The position numbers and the translations under genes were made by a program. From the NCBI GenBank assembly GCA_903644035.1, contig CAHJXG010000391.1:1-7703 (forward strand): 7,703 nt of DNA, given 5' to 3'. Source of the stretch: Rhodospirillales bacterium. Lineage in GTDB: Bacteria; Pseudomonadota; Alphaproteobacteria; Acetobacterales; Acetobacteraceae. Below the pieces are notes generated by a model. That model saw only the letters and a list, made by a program, of their open reading frames with translations. It was not told where the DNA came from and did not search any database. Positions within the stretch are counted from its first letter, which is position 1, and every line of letters begins with the position of its first letter. Below, in pieces: positions 1 through 6,267 of this stretch.

Positions 1-1026
1 ACGCAGCCGCGCGGCGACCAGCAGCGCCGCCCCGGTCAGGACGCCCAGCGCCAGCAGCACCCACGCCCCGAGCGCCGCCAGCCCGGCCGCGAAGCAAAGC
101 GCGGCGGCCAGCAGCAGGTAGGCCGTGAACCAGCGCAGCAGCTTGTGCGAGACGTATTTGTATCGGTCCAGCGGCGAGAGCCTGGCCAGGTCGGCGCGCA
201 GCAGCCGGTGCACGTTGAAGGCCTGGCAGGCGATCCGCACCTTGCGCCGGAACTCGTCGCCCGCCCGCGTCGCCGCCTCCTCATAGGCCAGCGCGTCGGC
301 GGCCCGCACGATCCGGCCGCCGCCGCACAGGATCGACAGCGACACATACATGTCGTCGATGATGTCGGGCGGCGGCGGGCGGTGCAGCGCGCGCCGGATG
401 GCGAAGATCGACCCGTCCGCGCCCATCGTCGATCCGCTGCGCGTCTCAAGCTCCTTGATGGTCTCCTCAAGGCGCCAATAGAGCGACCCCGTCACCGCCG
501 TCGCGCTGTCGCTGGTCCGGGTATAGACGAGGTGGCCGCAGACGCACCCGACCCCGGGGTCGTCGAACCGCCGCAGCAGCCGGGGAATGGCGTCGGGCGC
601 GAACATGACATTCGCGTCCGAGAACACCACGAAGTCGGCCGTGGTCCGCTGGACCAGCGTGTTCATCCCGTGCGTCTTGCCATGCCGCGTCGGCGACGCG
701 ACGACCGTGATCTCCCCCTCATACCCGCTCAGGATCTCGGCCGTGCGGTCCGATGCCGCATCGACGTAGATCAGCAGCTCGAGGCCCGGCACCGCCCGGC
801 GCATGCTGACCATGTTGTCGGCCTTGGCACGGATGACCTTCTCCTCGTTGTAGGCGCAGACGCACAGCGCCACGCGGGCGTCGGACACCGGCTGCCCCGG
901 CGGCGGCGCGGCCGGCCGGGGGCGAAGCTGGGCGAGCAGCGCCAGGCTCAGCGGATACGTGGTGAAGGGATGCACGCCGACCGCCGCGAACACGCAGGCG
1001 ATGACGAGCAGTTGCTGACCGAACAA
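1..1026 (-). CDS. Family 2 glycosyltransferase, membrane-anchored (partial, C-terminus beyond left edge)
   Basis: Probable processive or repeat-unit GT2 (GT-A fold) enzyme moving a sugar from a nucleotide donor to a lipid-linked glycan at the inner membrane. The 342 codons seen begin with a hydrophobic stretch (about residues 5-34). The catalytic domain opens with VCAYNEE (56-62). YVDAASD (87-93) is the nucleotide-binding acidic motif, SDAN (136-139) the DxD-like metal motif and IDDM (223-226) the likely catalytic acid. An Arg-rich FRRKVRIACQ (259-268) stands where cellulose-synthase-like relatives have QxxRW. A second hydrophobic region starts near 300 and runs to the window edge. The TTG start at 1026 is chosen because GGGAG lies 7 nt upstream and no in-frame ATG or GTG lies between it and the preceding stop; the next in-frame GTG would cut into the N-terminal hydrophobic segment. 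It follows the GT4 gene by 22 nt, so they are probably cotranscribed. The donor sugar cannot be told. Confidence 0.9.
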   Translation of the reverse strand, partial: MFGQQLLVIACVFAAVGVHPFTTYPLSLALLAQLRPRPAAPPPGQPVSDARVALCVCAYNEEKVIRAKADNMVSMRRAVPGLELLIYVDAASDRTAEILSGYEGEITVVASPTRHGKTHGMNTLVQRTTADFVVFSDANVMFAPDAIPRLLRRFDDPGVGCVCGHLVYTRTSDSATAVTGSLYWRLEETIKELETRSGSTMGADGSIFAIRRALHRPPPPDIIDDMYVSLSILCGGGRIVRAADALAYEEAATRAGDEFRRKVRIACQAFNVHRLLRADLARLSPLDRYKYVSHKLLRWFTAYLLLAAALCFAAGLAALGAWVLLALGVLTGAALLVAARLR

Positions 1027-1033
1027 GTCACGA

Positions 1034-1038
1034 CTCCC
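1034..1038 (-). promoter_or_regulatory. Ribosome binding site for the TTG-started GT2 gene
   Basis: GGGAG sits 7 nt upstream of TTG at 1026, in the 22-nt gap after the GT4 stop codon. It decides the unusual start. A GTG overlapping this stretch (1031-1029) is out of frame with the GT2 protein. Confidence 0.55.
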
Positions 1039-1048
1039 GGGTAAGGCG

Positions 1049-2320
1049 TCAAAGGGGGGACGGCTTGGCTTCCGCGCCGCGCCAAGACGCCCCGGCGTCG
1101 TCCGGAACCGGCTGGCGCGCGGCTGCCGCCATCAGTACGGCCTCATACTCGGCGCTGATGCGAGAAGGTGCGAAATTTGCGGCGGCTTTGCGGCATTCCA
1201 CGAACACCATGCCGTGATCCCAGGAGCCGTTGATGAGGTCGGACAGGCCCGCATACAGCGCCTGCCCATCCGTCCCCGCGATGAGGAAGCCGTTGCGGCC
1301 ATGCTCGATCACCTCCGAAAGCCCACCCAACGGGGTCGCGAGGCTCGGCACGCCAAAGGCCAGCGCCTCGTGGAACACGCGGGGGAACGGGTCCTCCCAC
1401 ACCGAGGGGATCACCAGCAGGTCAAGCGTCGGGAAGAACTCCGGCGGCGAGACGTGGCCGACGAAGCTGATGGCGGGCACGCCCGCCGCCCGCCCATGCA
1501 GCGCCTGGGTGTAGTCGGGCTTCCCCGTCCCGGCGATGCGGAGGGACGCCACCCCCGCAGAGAGCCGCCGGACGGCGTCGATCAGGTTCTCCAAGCCCTT
1601 GGACGGGTCAAGCCGCCCCATGAAGCCAAGGCGGAGCGGCGTGCCGGGCACCGGCGGCGCGATGTCAGGCAGCGCGTCGGCCGCGTTGTTGCCGCGGATG
1701 ATGCGGACCGGCTGCTGGCCGGCCGCCGCACGGGCGAAGGCACCGGCCGCGGTGAGGCGGTCGAACACCCGGTTGCTGACACAGGTCACCACGTCCGGGA
1801 TCCCCGACATGGCCCGGCGCGGCCGACTGAACGCGCGGCACTCCGAGCAGAGTGACGCGCAGTTGCCCTGGCCGGGCCGCCACATGGCGCTGCGTGGGCA
1901 AGCCGTGTAGTAGTCGTGCAGCGTTTGAACGATGGGGATGCCCAAGCCTTGCGCCGCCGACCAGGCCGAAGCCGAGAAGCCCTGAAGGTTGTGAAAATTC
2001 ACAACATCCGGAGAGAGGCGCTGCAATAGATGGGCCAGGCGCCGCTTCATCACGGGGTTATAAGACTCAACAGTCTGAAACATGACTCGCCACGGCAAAG
2101 CTTTGTCTGCGCCATGTGGCCAGAATACATTGGCGAGCGGGATGTAATGCACTGGGATGCCGTCAAGCTCACGCGATTCCGGCCGCCGCCCCGGCGTGAG
2201 CGTCACGATGTTGCAATCGTGGCCTCGGCCCATCATCTGTGCCGCGAGCAGGCGGAGCGTCGTCTCGGCCCCAGCTGCGCCGTAAGGCGGATAGAGCGTG
2301 TTCAAGAATGTCAGGCGCAC
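1049..2320 (-). CDS. Family 4 glycosyltransferase (GT-B fold)
   Basis: Retaining cytoplasmic glycosyltransferase, 423 residues, likely adding a sugar to the growing lipid-linked repeat unit. The N-terminal acceptor domain opens with a beta strand and a Gly-rich loop (RLTFLNTLYPPYGAAGAE, 2-19). A Cys cluster (C141, C154, C158, C161) follows TLHDYY, an arrangement common in this group. The donor domain begins near 226 with LRLGFMGRLDPSKG (228-241). The glycosyl-transferase-1 signature PSVWEDPFPRVFHEALAFG spans 305-323, with the paired acidic residues at E309 and E318. The open frame continues upstream to an ATG at 2617, but I place the start at GTG 2320. It has GGAGG 7 nt upstream, family homology begins exactly there, and the longer form would overlap the divergent ATPase gene. 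The C-terminal 20 or so residues are polar and probably disordered. The GT2 gene follows after 22 nt. Sugar specificity is unknown. Confidence 0.93.
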   Translation of the reverse strand: MRLTFLNTLYPPYGAAGAETTLRLLAAQMMGRGHDCNIVTLTPGRRPESRELDGIPVHYIPLANVFWPHGADKALPWRVMFQTVESYNPVMKRRLAHLLQRLSPDVVNFHNLQGFSASAWSAAQGLGIPIVQTLHDYYTACPRSAMWRPGQGNCASLCSECRAFSRPRRAMSGIPDVVTCVSNRVFDRLTAAGAFARAAAGQQPVRIIRGNNAADALPDIAPPVPGTPLRLGFMGRLDPSKGLENLIDAVRRLSAGVASLRIAGTGKPDYTQALHGRAAGVPAISFVGHVSPPEFFPTLDLLVIPSVWEDPFPRVFHEALAFGVPSLATPLGGLSEVIEHGRNGFLIAGTDGQALYAGLSDLINGSWDHGMVFVECRKAAANFAPSRISAEYEAVLMAAAARQPVPDDAGASWRGAEAKPSPL

Positions 2321-2327
2321 AAAAATA

Positions 2328-2332
2328 CCTCC
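2328..2332 (-). promoter_or_regulatory. Ribosome binding site for the GTG-started GT4 gene
   Basis: A full GGAGG with a 7-nt spacer before GTG at 2320. It settles the start of the GT4 gene against the longer open frame reaching 2617. Confidence 0.75.
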
Positions 2333-2341
2333 GCAGGGGTC

Positions 2342-2371
2342 ACATAACCGTGTTAAGAGAAGCCCGCGCAA
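2342..2371 (-). promoter_or_regulatory. Possible promoter of the GT4-GT2 pair
   Basis: Read on the minus strand, TTGCGC (2371-2366) and TTATGT (2347-2342) are 18 nt apart. That would start RNA near 2335, a leader of about 15 nt ahead of GTG 2320. The matches to sigma-70 consensus are only partial. The 103-nt gap to the divergent ATPase gene must hold promoters for both directions, but I see no convincing one for the ATPase. Confidence 0.22.
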
Positions 2372-2423
2372 AAATTCGACGGTTTGCGTTGCATCGCAGC
2401 ATCCAGGTGATTTACTTGCACCC

Positions 2424-3746
2424 ATGAGTTTCGTCACGCGCATGCTACGCCGTTCGCCGCGTTCTACGCCGGAGGTTGCCTTGTCGCCGTCACGGCACAA
2501 CGCCGCGCCCCGGCTGAGCATGCCCCTGCGCCCCGGCGGCGCCCGCGCTGGCGCCACGCACACCGACATGGCGGCCCCGGCGCCGTCGCAGCAGCATGCG
2601 CTGCGCGAGGTGTTCACGCCGACGCGCCCGCAGCGCAGCTCGCGCCGGGTCAGCGGACGGCAGGCGGAGCTGCTGAGGATATTCCGGGCGATCGCGCTGG
2701 ACCGGGCCCATGTCGTGCTCTATGGCGAGCGGGGCCGCGGCAAGACCTCCCTGGTCAACCTGGTCGCCTCCGCCGCCCGCAGTTCCGGCTACATGGTCGG
2801 GCGCTATACCTGCTCCTTCGACAGCTGCTTCGAAGACATCGTGCGCGGTCTGGCGCGCGACCTGCCGAAATCGATGCTGGCGGCGCCCATCGTCCAGGAC
2901 GATGAGCTTGAGGGGTGCGAGGCCGCCTTGCCGCGCAGCAAGATCCAGCCGCGCGACATCGCCGCCCTGCCCGGCCGGCTCGCGGGCCGTCACGTGGTGC
3001 TGATCGCCGACGAGTTCGACCGGGTGGAGGACTCAGCCACGCGGACCTGGTTCGCGGACGCGATCAAGCAGGCGTCGGACCGCGGCGCGGCGCTCAGCTT
3101 CATCATCGTCGGCGTGTCCGACAGCCTGGAGGAGCTGGTGGGGCGGCACCCGTCCATCCAGCGCAACATCCTGGGCCTCGCCCTGCCCTTGCTGTCCGAC
3201 ACGGAGATTGACGAGATCCTCGTGCAGGGCGGTCGGGACTCAGGGATCGAGTTCCTGCCCGAGGTGCGGCGTGCCGTCGTCGATGTCGCCCGCGGCGTGC
3301 CCTACGTGGCACAGCTTCTCGGCCTGCACGCGGGCACGGAGGCGATTGCCCGCGCGTCGCCGCAGGTGGAGCCGCCGGACCTGCTGGCGGCCTTCCGCCG
3401 GGCGGTCGATGAGGCCGACCCGCGCGTGGCGGCGATCTACCAGGGAATCACCCATGGCGAGCGGGATCGCCTGATCCTCGACGGCCTGCGCACGATTGCC
3501 GGCGGGGAGCAGGACCGCTTCGCCCGCTTCGTCGTCTCCGAGCACCAGGGCGCGCACTACATCGCGGAGCACTGGCTGGAGCAGGGGGTGTGGGAACGGC
3601 TGGTGGAGACCGGCACGGTACGCGCCTGCCGGAGCATCGGCCCGGACTGCTTCGCCTTCACCGAGCCGATGCTGCAGCACTACATCCTCATGCGGGAGGC
3701 GCTCGACCGCGGGATGACGGCCTACAACGGAAGCGCCCCGGGCTGA
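2424..3746 (+). CDS. AAA/STAND-type P-loop ATPase with C-terminal winged-helix-like region
   Basis: ATP-binding protein of 440 residues, probably cytoplasmic. Residues 1-70 are Arg/Pro/Ala-rich and look disordered. The ATPase core follows: a helical lead-in with SGRQAELLRIF (78-88), then Walker A GERGRGKTS (101-109). Walker B is VVLIADEFDR (191-200). A sensor-1-like strand LSFIIVGVSDS (224-234) ends in a polar residue, and RHPSIQRN (241-248) could supply an arginine finger. The remainder (about 335-430) is helical and resembles the winged-helix tail of ORC1/Cdc6- and AAA_16-type ATPases. No transmembrane segment or signal peptide is seen. The start is uncertain: ATG 2424 has only AGGTGA 13 nt upstream, and ATG 2442 is also in frame. 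It diverges from the GT4 gene and converges on the barrel gene, so it is probably transcribed alone. Its role in the polysaccharide locus is unknown; regulation or assembly of the machinery is a guess. Confidence 0.85.
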   Translation: MSFVTRMLRRSPRSTPEVALSPSRHNAAPRLSMPLRPGGARAGATHTDMAAPAPSQQHALREVFTPTRPQRSSRRVSGRQAELLRIFRAIALDRAHVVLYGERGRGKTSLVNLVASAARSSGYMVGRYTCSFDSCFEDIVRGLARDLPKSMLAAPIVQDDELEGCEAALPRSKIQPRDIAALPGRLAGRHVVLIADEFDRVEDSATRTWFADAIKQASDRGAALSFIIVGVSDSLEELVGRHPSIQRNILGLALPLLSDTEIDEILVQGGRDSGIEFLPEVRRAVVDVARGVPYVAQLLGLHAGTEAIARASPQVEPPDLLAAFRRAVDEADPRVAAIYQGITHGERDRLILDGLRTIAGGEQDRFARFVVSEHQGAHYIAEHWLEQGVWERLVETGTVRACRSIGPDCFAFTEPMLQHYILMREALDRGMTAYNGSAPG

Positions 3747-3751
3747 TCGCC

Positions 3752-3769
3752 CGGCGGCCTTGGCCGCCG
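3752..3769. terminator. Hairpin between convergent genes, likely bidirectional terminator
   Basis: CGGCGGC and GCCGCCG form a perfect 7-bp GC stem closed by CTTG, a loop sequence known to give very stable tetraloops. It starts 5 nt after the ATPase stop and lies 25 nt past the stop of the convergent barrel gene. There is no clear T-run on either side; the minus strand has only CCTTTT near 3790-3783, before the hairpin. It may therefore act as a transcription block or RNA 3' end protector, not a textbook intrinsic terminator. Confidence 0.5.
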
Positions 3770-3794
3770 TAGCGTCCGGACGAAAAGGCCAGCC

Positions 3795-5174
3795 TTACAG
3801 CGACAGGTGGATCCCGAACAGCAGGACGTTGCGGTTGTAGCTGCCCGTGGTCAAGGTGTTCAGCTGCTGGCCGACCGGGGTGCTCACCTGCTGATTGAGG
3901 CTGAGTGGCGAGTTCACCACCTGGGTGCCAACGACCGTCGCGTTGCCCGGCCCGCTCTGCTGCGTGAAGTCGTAATCGGCGGACAGGCGCACACGGCGGT
4001 TGACCAGCCAGTTCGCGCCGCCGCCCAGCGAGTAGCTGGTGGTGGTGCCGGTCCCCTGGAAGTACTCCGCCGCCTGGAAGCTCCCCCGGCCCTGCAGCAG
4101 GACGTTGCGCCGCAACTCATGGTCCACGACGAGGCCCGTCGTGGTGAAGGTGTAGCCGGCGGTGCCCTCCGATTGCGGGTCTTCGATCTGCCGCCGCACG
4201 AAGCCGGTCAGGGTGGTCAGCCCCGTCGGCGTGTAGATCACGTTCGCCTCGGCCACCGGAGCGGTGCGGGTTCCATACTGGGAGGCGGCGAAATCCCGCA
4301 CCTCCACGCCGCCGAGTATGCGGTAGCGCCACAGGCCCGTCGCCTGATAATCGATGCCGGCCAGGAGCAGGACGCTCTTGGAGTTGTTGCTGACCTGCTG
4401 GTCCTGCGGCCGGATGTAGTGGGAGTTGATCCCCTGCAGCACGACCAGGATGCCCCGCTGGTCGCTGAGCTGGTAGCGCGTCGTGACGCCGCCGATCACC
4501 ACGGTCCGGTCGCGGAAGTTCTGGTTGGTCGGCTGCCCGACGACGGACGCGTTGCCGAACTGGAACAGCCGGACGTCGAGGTTGGGTACGAAGGAGAACC
4601 GGCCCGCCTCGATCGTGTAGTCCGCGCGGACGGCATCGACGTCATAGGCCAGCGGCGTCGTCGTCGCGACGGTGCCGATGTCCGTGCCCAGCTGATGCTG
4701 CCGAAGGTGCGAGTAGCCGACGTTCAGGTCGTGGCGGCCAATCGTGTAGCCGCCGCCGATCGAGGCGCTGTAGTTGGTGTAGTTCTGTTTCGAGGCGCTG
4801 AAGTAAGAGTACTTATCCATGCTGGCCGCGACCCCGAAACGATTGCGGGACCAGTTGGAATTGGCGCTGATCGAGGGCGACGTCTTGATGAAACCGCTGC
4901 TCGGCCCGCCGCTGATGCCGGTGATGTTCGAGTCGTAGCCGACGCTCTCATCCAGGCGCGCGTTGATGGTGTAGGCGCCGAGCCGCACGCCGGGTTCCTC
5001 ATACAAGGGCCGAAGCCGGGACAGCACCGTCACCCCCTGCTCGCGGTCGAAGCCTGGGGTTCCCGTGGGAAAATAGCTTTCGACATACTGCGCCCGGGCG
5101 CCGGGCGAGAGGCTCAACGCCAGCAGGCCGACCCCGACACACGACAGGCGCCGCCGTGTTCCTGACCGTCCCAT
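3795..5174 (-). CDS. Outer-membrane beta-barrel protein, BBP2 type, probable polysaccharide exporter porin
   Basis: Secreted barrel of 459 residues. A clear signal peptide has basic GRSGTRRR (2-9), a hydrophobic core (10-24) and an ARA cleavage site, with the mature protein starting at Q29. A short periplasmic-looking stretch leads to GVRLGAYTINARLDESVGYD (about 61-80), the opening typical of the beta-barrel porin 2 (BBP2) family found in exopolysaccharide loci. The rest alternates polar and aromatic/hydrophobic residues in many 9-12-residue strands with Gly/Asn/Thr-rich turns. It ends in GIHLSL, not the usual terminal Phe. I prefer ATG 5174 (GGAGG 4 nt upstream, clean signal peptide) to ATG 5195, which would add seven residues before the basic region. 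It is divergent from the short export lipoprotein at 5408, and the two probably work together in moving polysaccharide across the outer membrane. Function is inferred from family and context. Confidence 0.85.
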   Translation of the reverse strand: MGRSGTRRRLSCVGVGLLALSLSPGARAQYVESYFPTGTPGFDREQGVTVLSRLRPLYEEPGVRLGAYTINARLDESVGYDSNITGISGGPSSGFIKTSPSISANSNWSRNRFGVAASMDKYSYFSASKQNYTNYSASIGGGYTIGRHDLNVGYSHLRQHQLGTDIGTVATTTPLAYDVDAVRADYTIEAGRFSFVPNLDVRLFQFGNASVVGQPTNQNFRDRTVVIGGVTTRYQLSDQRGILVVLQGINSHYIRPQDQQVSNNSKSVLLLAGIDYQATGLWRYRILGGVEVRDFAASQYGTRTAPVAEANVIYTPTGLTTLTGFVRRQIEDPQSEGTAGYTFTTTGLVVDHELRRNVLLQGRGSFQAAEYFQGTGTTTSYSLGGGANWLVNRRVRLSADYDFTQQSGPGNATVVGTQVVNSPLSLNQQVSTPVGQQLNTLTTGSYNRNVLLFGIHLSL

Positions 5175-5267
5175 AACCCCTCCGCCGCAATCCATCGTTC
5201 CTGCAAGGACACGAGCGTGCCGACGCGGTCAAGGGCAAAGGCGGCGTAAGGCGGGGTTGAGCGGGAC

Positions 5268-5305
5268 TGCATCTGATTATGGTCGGGCCATGCGGCCAAG
5301 ATGCA
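5268..5305. repeat. 7-bp perfect inverted repeat, possible operator
   Basis: TGCATCT (5268-5274) and AGATGCA (5299-5305) are perfect inverted copies, 31 nt centre to centre or about three helical turns. They enclose GGCC-rich sequence that can itself fold (GGCCATGCGGCC, 5287-5298). The pair lies in the divergent gap between the barrel and export genes. One arm overlaps the putative -35 and the other lies just past the putative -10 of the barrel promoter. It could be a regulator site or a hairpin; chance cannot be excluded. Confidence 0.35.
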
Positions 5306-5306
5306 A
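5276..5306 (-). promoter_or_regulatory. Possible promoter of the barrel gene
   Basis: On the minus strand TTGCAT (5306-5301) is followed after 19 nt by CATAAT (5281-5276), a five-of-six match to the -10 consensus. RNA would start near 5269, giving a leader of about 95 nt before ATG 5174. The spacer is longer than ideal. Confidence 0.33.
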
Positions 5307-5344
5307 CGTTTATGCCTGATCGTGTTCCAAGGGCCGCAGTTGCC

Positions 5345-5373
5345 CTCGACGGTACGGCCAAACAGGCCATAAC
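5345..5373 (+). promoter_or_regulatory. Possible promoter of the OPX gene
   Basis: CTCGAC (5345-5350), one mismatch from the CTTGAC -35 form common in Alphaproteobacteria, lies 17 nt before CATAAC (5368-5373). The start point would be near 5380, about 28 nt ahead of ATG 5408. The match is weak. Confidence 0.25.
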
Positions 5374-5407
5374 ATGCTAAGATGGGTATGGAAATTAGGA
5401 GAAGGTC

Positions 5408-6013
5408 ATGCGTGTGACGAATACAAGGCCCGGATTGCTGTCAAGGCGTGTCGCCTTGATTGGCATCGCGACGGCGCCGATCTCTGGCCTTGTAGGGTGC
5501 AGCGGCCCCGGCGCGGGACTGACGCCCGTGCCCGCCGTGGACAGCAGCATCTACACGCTGGGACCTGGTGATCAGATCCGCATCATCACGTTCGGTGAGC
5601 AGCAGCTGACGGGCGAGTTCCGGGTCGACGCCGCGGGCGAGATCGCACTTCCGCTTGTCGGCGGCGTGCACGCCGGCGGCCTGACCCCGAAGCAGCTGGA
5701 AGGCTCGGTGGCGCAGGCACTGACCCGGTCCAAGCTCTACAGGAACCCCAGCGTCTCGGTCGAGGTCATCGCCTATCGGCCGATCTTCATCCTGGGCGAG
5801 GTCGCCCGGCCCGGACAGTACCCCTATCAGCCCGCCATGACCGTCGTGACCGCGGCGGCGGTGGCCGGCGGCTTCACCTATCGCGCGGTCACAAACCGCT
5901 TCTCGATTGTGCGCACCAGCACTCAGCAGACCACGACGGCCGAGGGCGGCGCCGGACGGGAGACGTTTGTCCAGCCCGGTGACGTGATCACGGTGTTTGA
6001 GCGGGTTTTCTAG
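5408..6013 (+). CDS. Short polysaccharide export lipoprotein (OPX, Wza/GumB-like without outer-membrane domain)
   Basis: Periplasmic outer-membrane-associated export protein of 201 residues. The N-terminus is a lipoprotein signal: a basic start, hydrophobic ALIGIATAPISG, and lipobox LVGC with lipidated Cys31. The Poly_export (PES) domain begins with YTLGPGDQIRI (49-59), contains the family-typical LPLVGGVHAGGLTPKQLE, and ends near 124. One SLBB-type domain follows (RPIFILGEVARPGQYPY, about 125-141, to roughly 175), then a closing VQPGDVITVFERVF. Wza is nearly twice as long; this protein has only one SLBB domain and no C-terminal amphipathic helix able to form an outer-membrane pore. The start is well supported by AGGAG 6 nt upstream of ATG 5408. 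It is followed by the WbaP-like gene on the same strand and is divergent from the BBP2 barrel, its probable pore partner. Confidence 0.93.
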   Translation: MRVTNTRPGLLSRRVALIGIATAPISGLVGCSGPGAGLTPVPAVDSSIYTLGPGDQIRIITFGEQQLTGEFRVDAAGEIALPLVGGVHAGGLTPKQLEGSVAQALTRSKLYRNPSVSVEVIAYRPIFILGEVARPGQYPYQPAMTVVTAAAVAGGFTYRAVTNRFSIVRTSTQQTTTAEGGAGRETFVQPGDVITVFERVF

Positions 6014-6047
6014 CCACAGCTGGCGGCGGGCAATCCCTGGTCTTAAC

Positions 6048-6082
6048 AGTGCAACTTACTGAAAACGTTGCGTTATTTTCTT
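6048..6082 (+). terminator. Weak hairpin with T-rich tail after the OPX gene
   Basis: AGTGCAAC (6048-6055) can pair with GTTGCGTT (6067-6074) through six Watson-Crick and two G-T pairs around an 11-nt loop, followed by ATTTTCTT. The shape is that of a modest intrinsic terminator or attenuator 35 nt after the OPX stop. The stem is weak for a GC-rich genome. Confidence 0.28.
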
Positions 6083-6254
6083 GTGGCTTCTACCTTCGTT
6101 CCTTGGCCAGGATGCGCCGCAGCGTGCATGAGCGTCGTCAACGATACGTGATCGGCGTTTTGTGTGCGTTGCGGCATAGTTCGCGTTAACAGATGTAAGA
6201 GACGTCCCTTGTGACATACATTTACATTCTACGCGGCCGACCTAGGCGATGGGC

Positions 6255-6260
6255 GAGGGA
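6255..6260 (+). promoter_or_regulatory. Ribosome binding site deciding the wbaP-like start
   Basis: GAGGGA lies 7 nt before ATG 6268. The only earlier in-frame start, GTG 6211, has just a poor AAGAGA ahead of it and would add an unconserved-looking 19-residue basic extension. Confidence 0.6.
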
Positions 6261-6267
6261 TTTCCGG

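Larger units (their letters stand above)
6014..6267 (+). other. 254-nt AT-richer intergenic region between OPX and wbaP-like genes
   Basis: No credible gene is seen here; the frame of the downstream protein has stops at 6187 and 6196. The part from about 6040 to 6110 is visibly richer in A+T than the genes around it. It holds a weak hairpin followed by a T-rich stretch (6048-6082). TTAACAG occurs twice (6043-6049 and 6186-6192). A run of ACAT-like units lies at 6213-6228. A promoter for the downstream gene is expected, and TTGCGG at 6169 with GATGTA at 6192 is the best I can point to, without confidence. Confidence 0.4.

Noticed and set aside
36..470. 144-residue minus-strand open frame inside the GT2 gene
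   Set aside because: It is out of frame with the GT2 protein and consists mostly of Arg, Ser and Cys repeats typical of a wrong frame.
145..1044. 299-residue plus-strand open frame opposite the GT2 gene
   Set aside because: Arg/His/Asp-rich composition with no recognisable domain; the minus strand encodes a clear GT2 protein with all acidic motifs, so this is a high-GC shadow.
2298..2423. Upstream extension of the ATPase open frame to ATG 2298
   Set aside because: It would overlap the start of the GT4 gene, has no ribosome site, and its basic low-complexity sequence looks non-coding; ATG 2424 is preferred although its own ribosome site is weak.
2321..2617. 99-codon N-terminal extension of the GT4 open frame
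   Set aside because: The sequence is unlike GT4 proteins, overlaps the ATPase gene antisense, and a strong GGAGG site precedes GTG 2320 where family similarity begins.
2424..3746. ATPase considered as a Wzc/BY-kinase or transposition protein TniB
   Set aside because: No membrane segments, no Tyr-rich tail and no adjacent transposase or terminal inverted repeats; only the general P-loop/AAA class can be supported.
3807..5165. 452-residue plus-strand open frame opposite the barrel gene
   Set aside because: Low-complexity Arg/Ala/Val/Asp composition and no motif; the minus-strand protein has a signal peptide and a family-typical barrel start.
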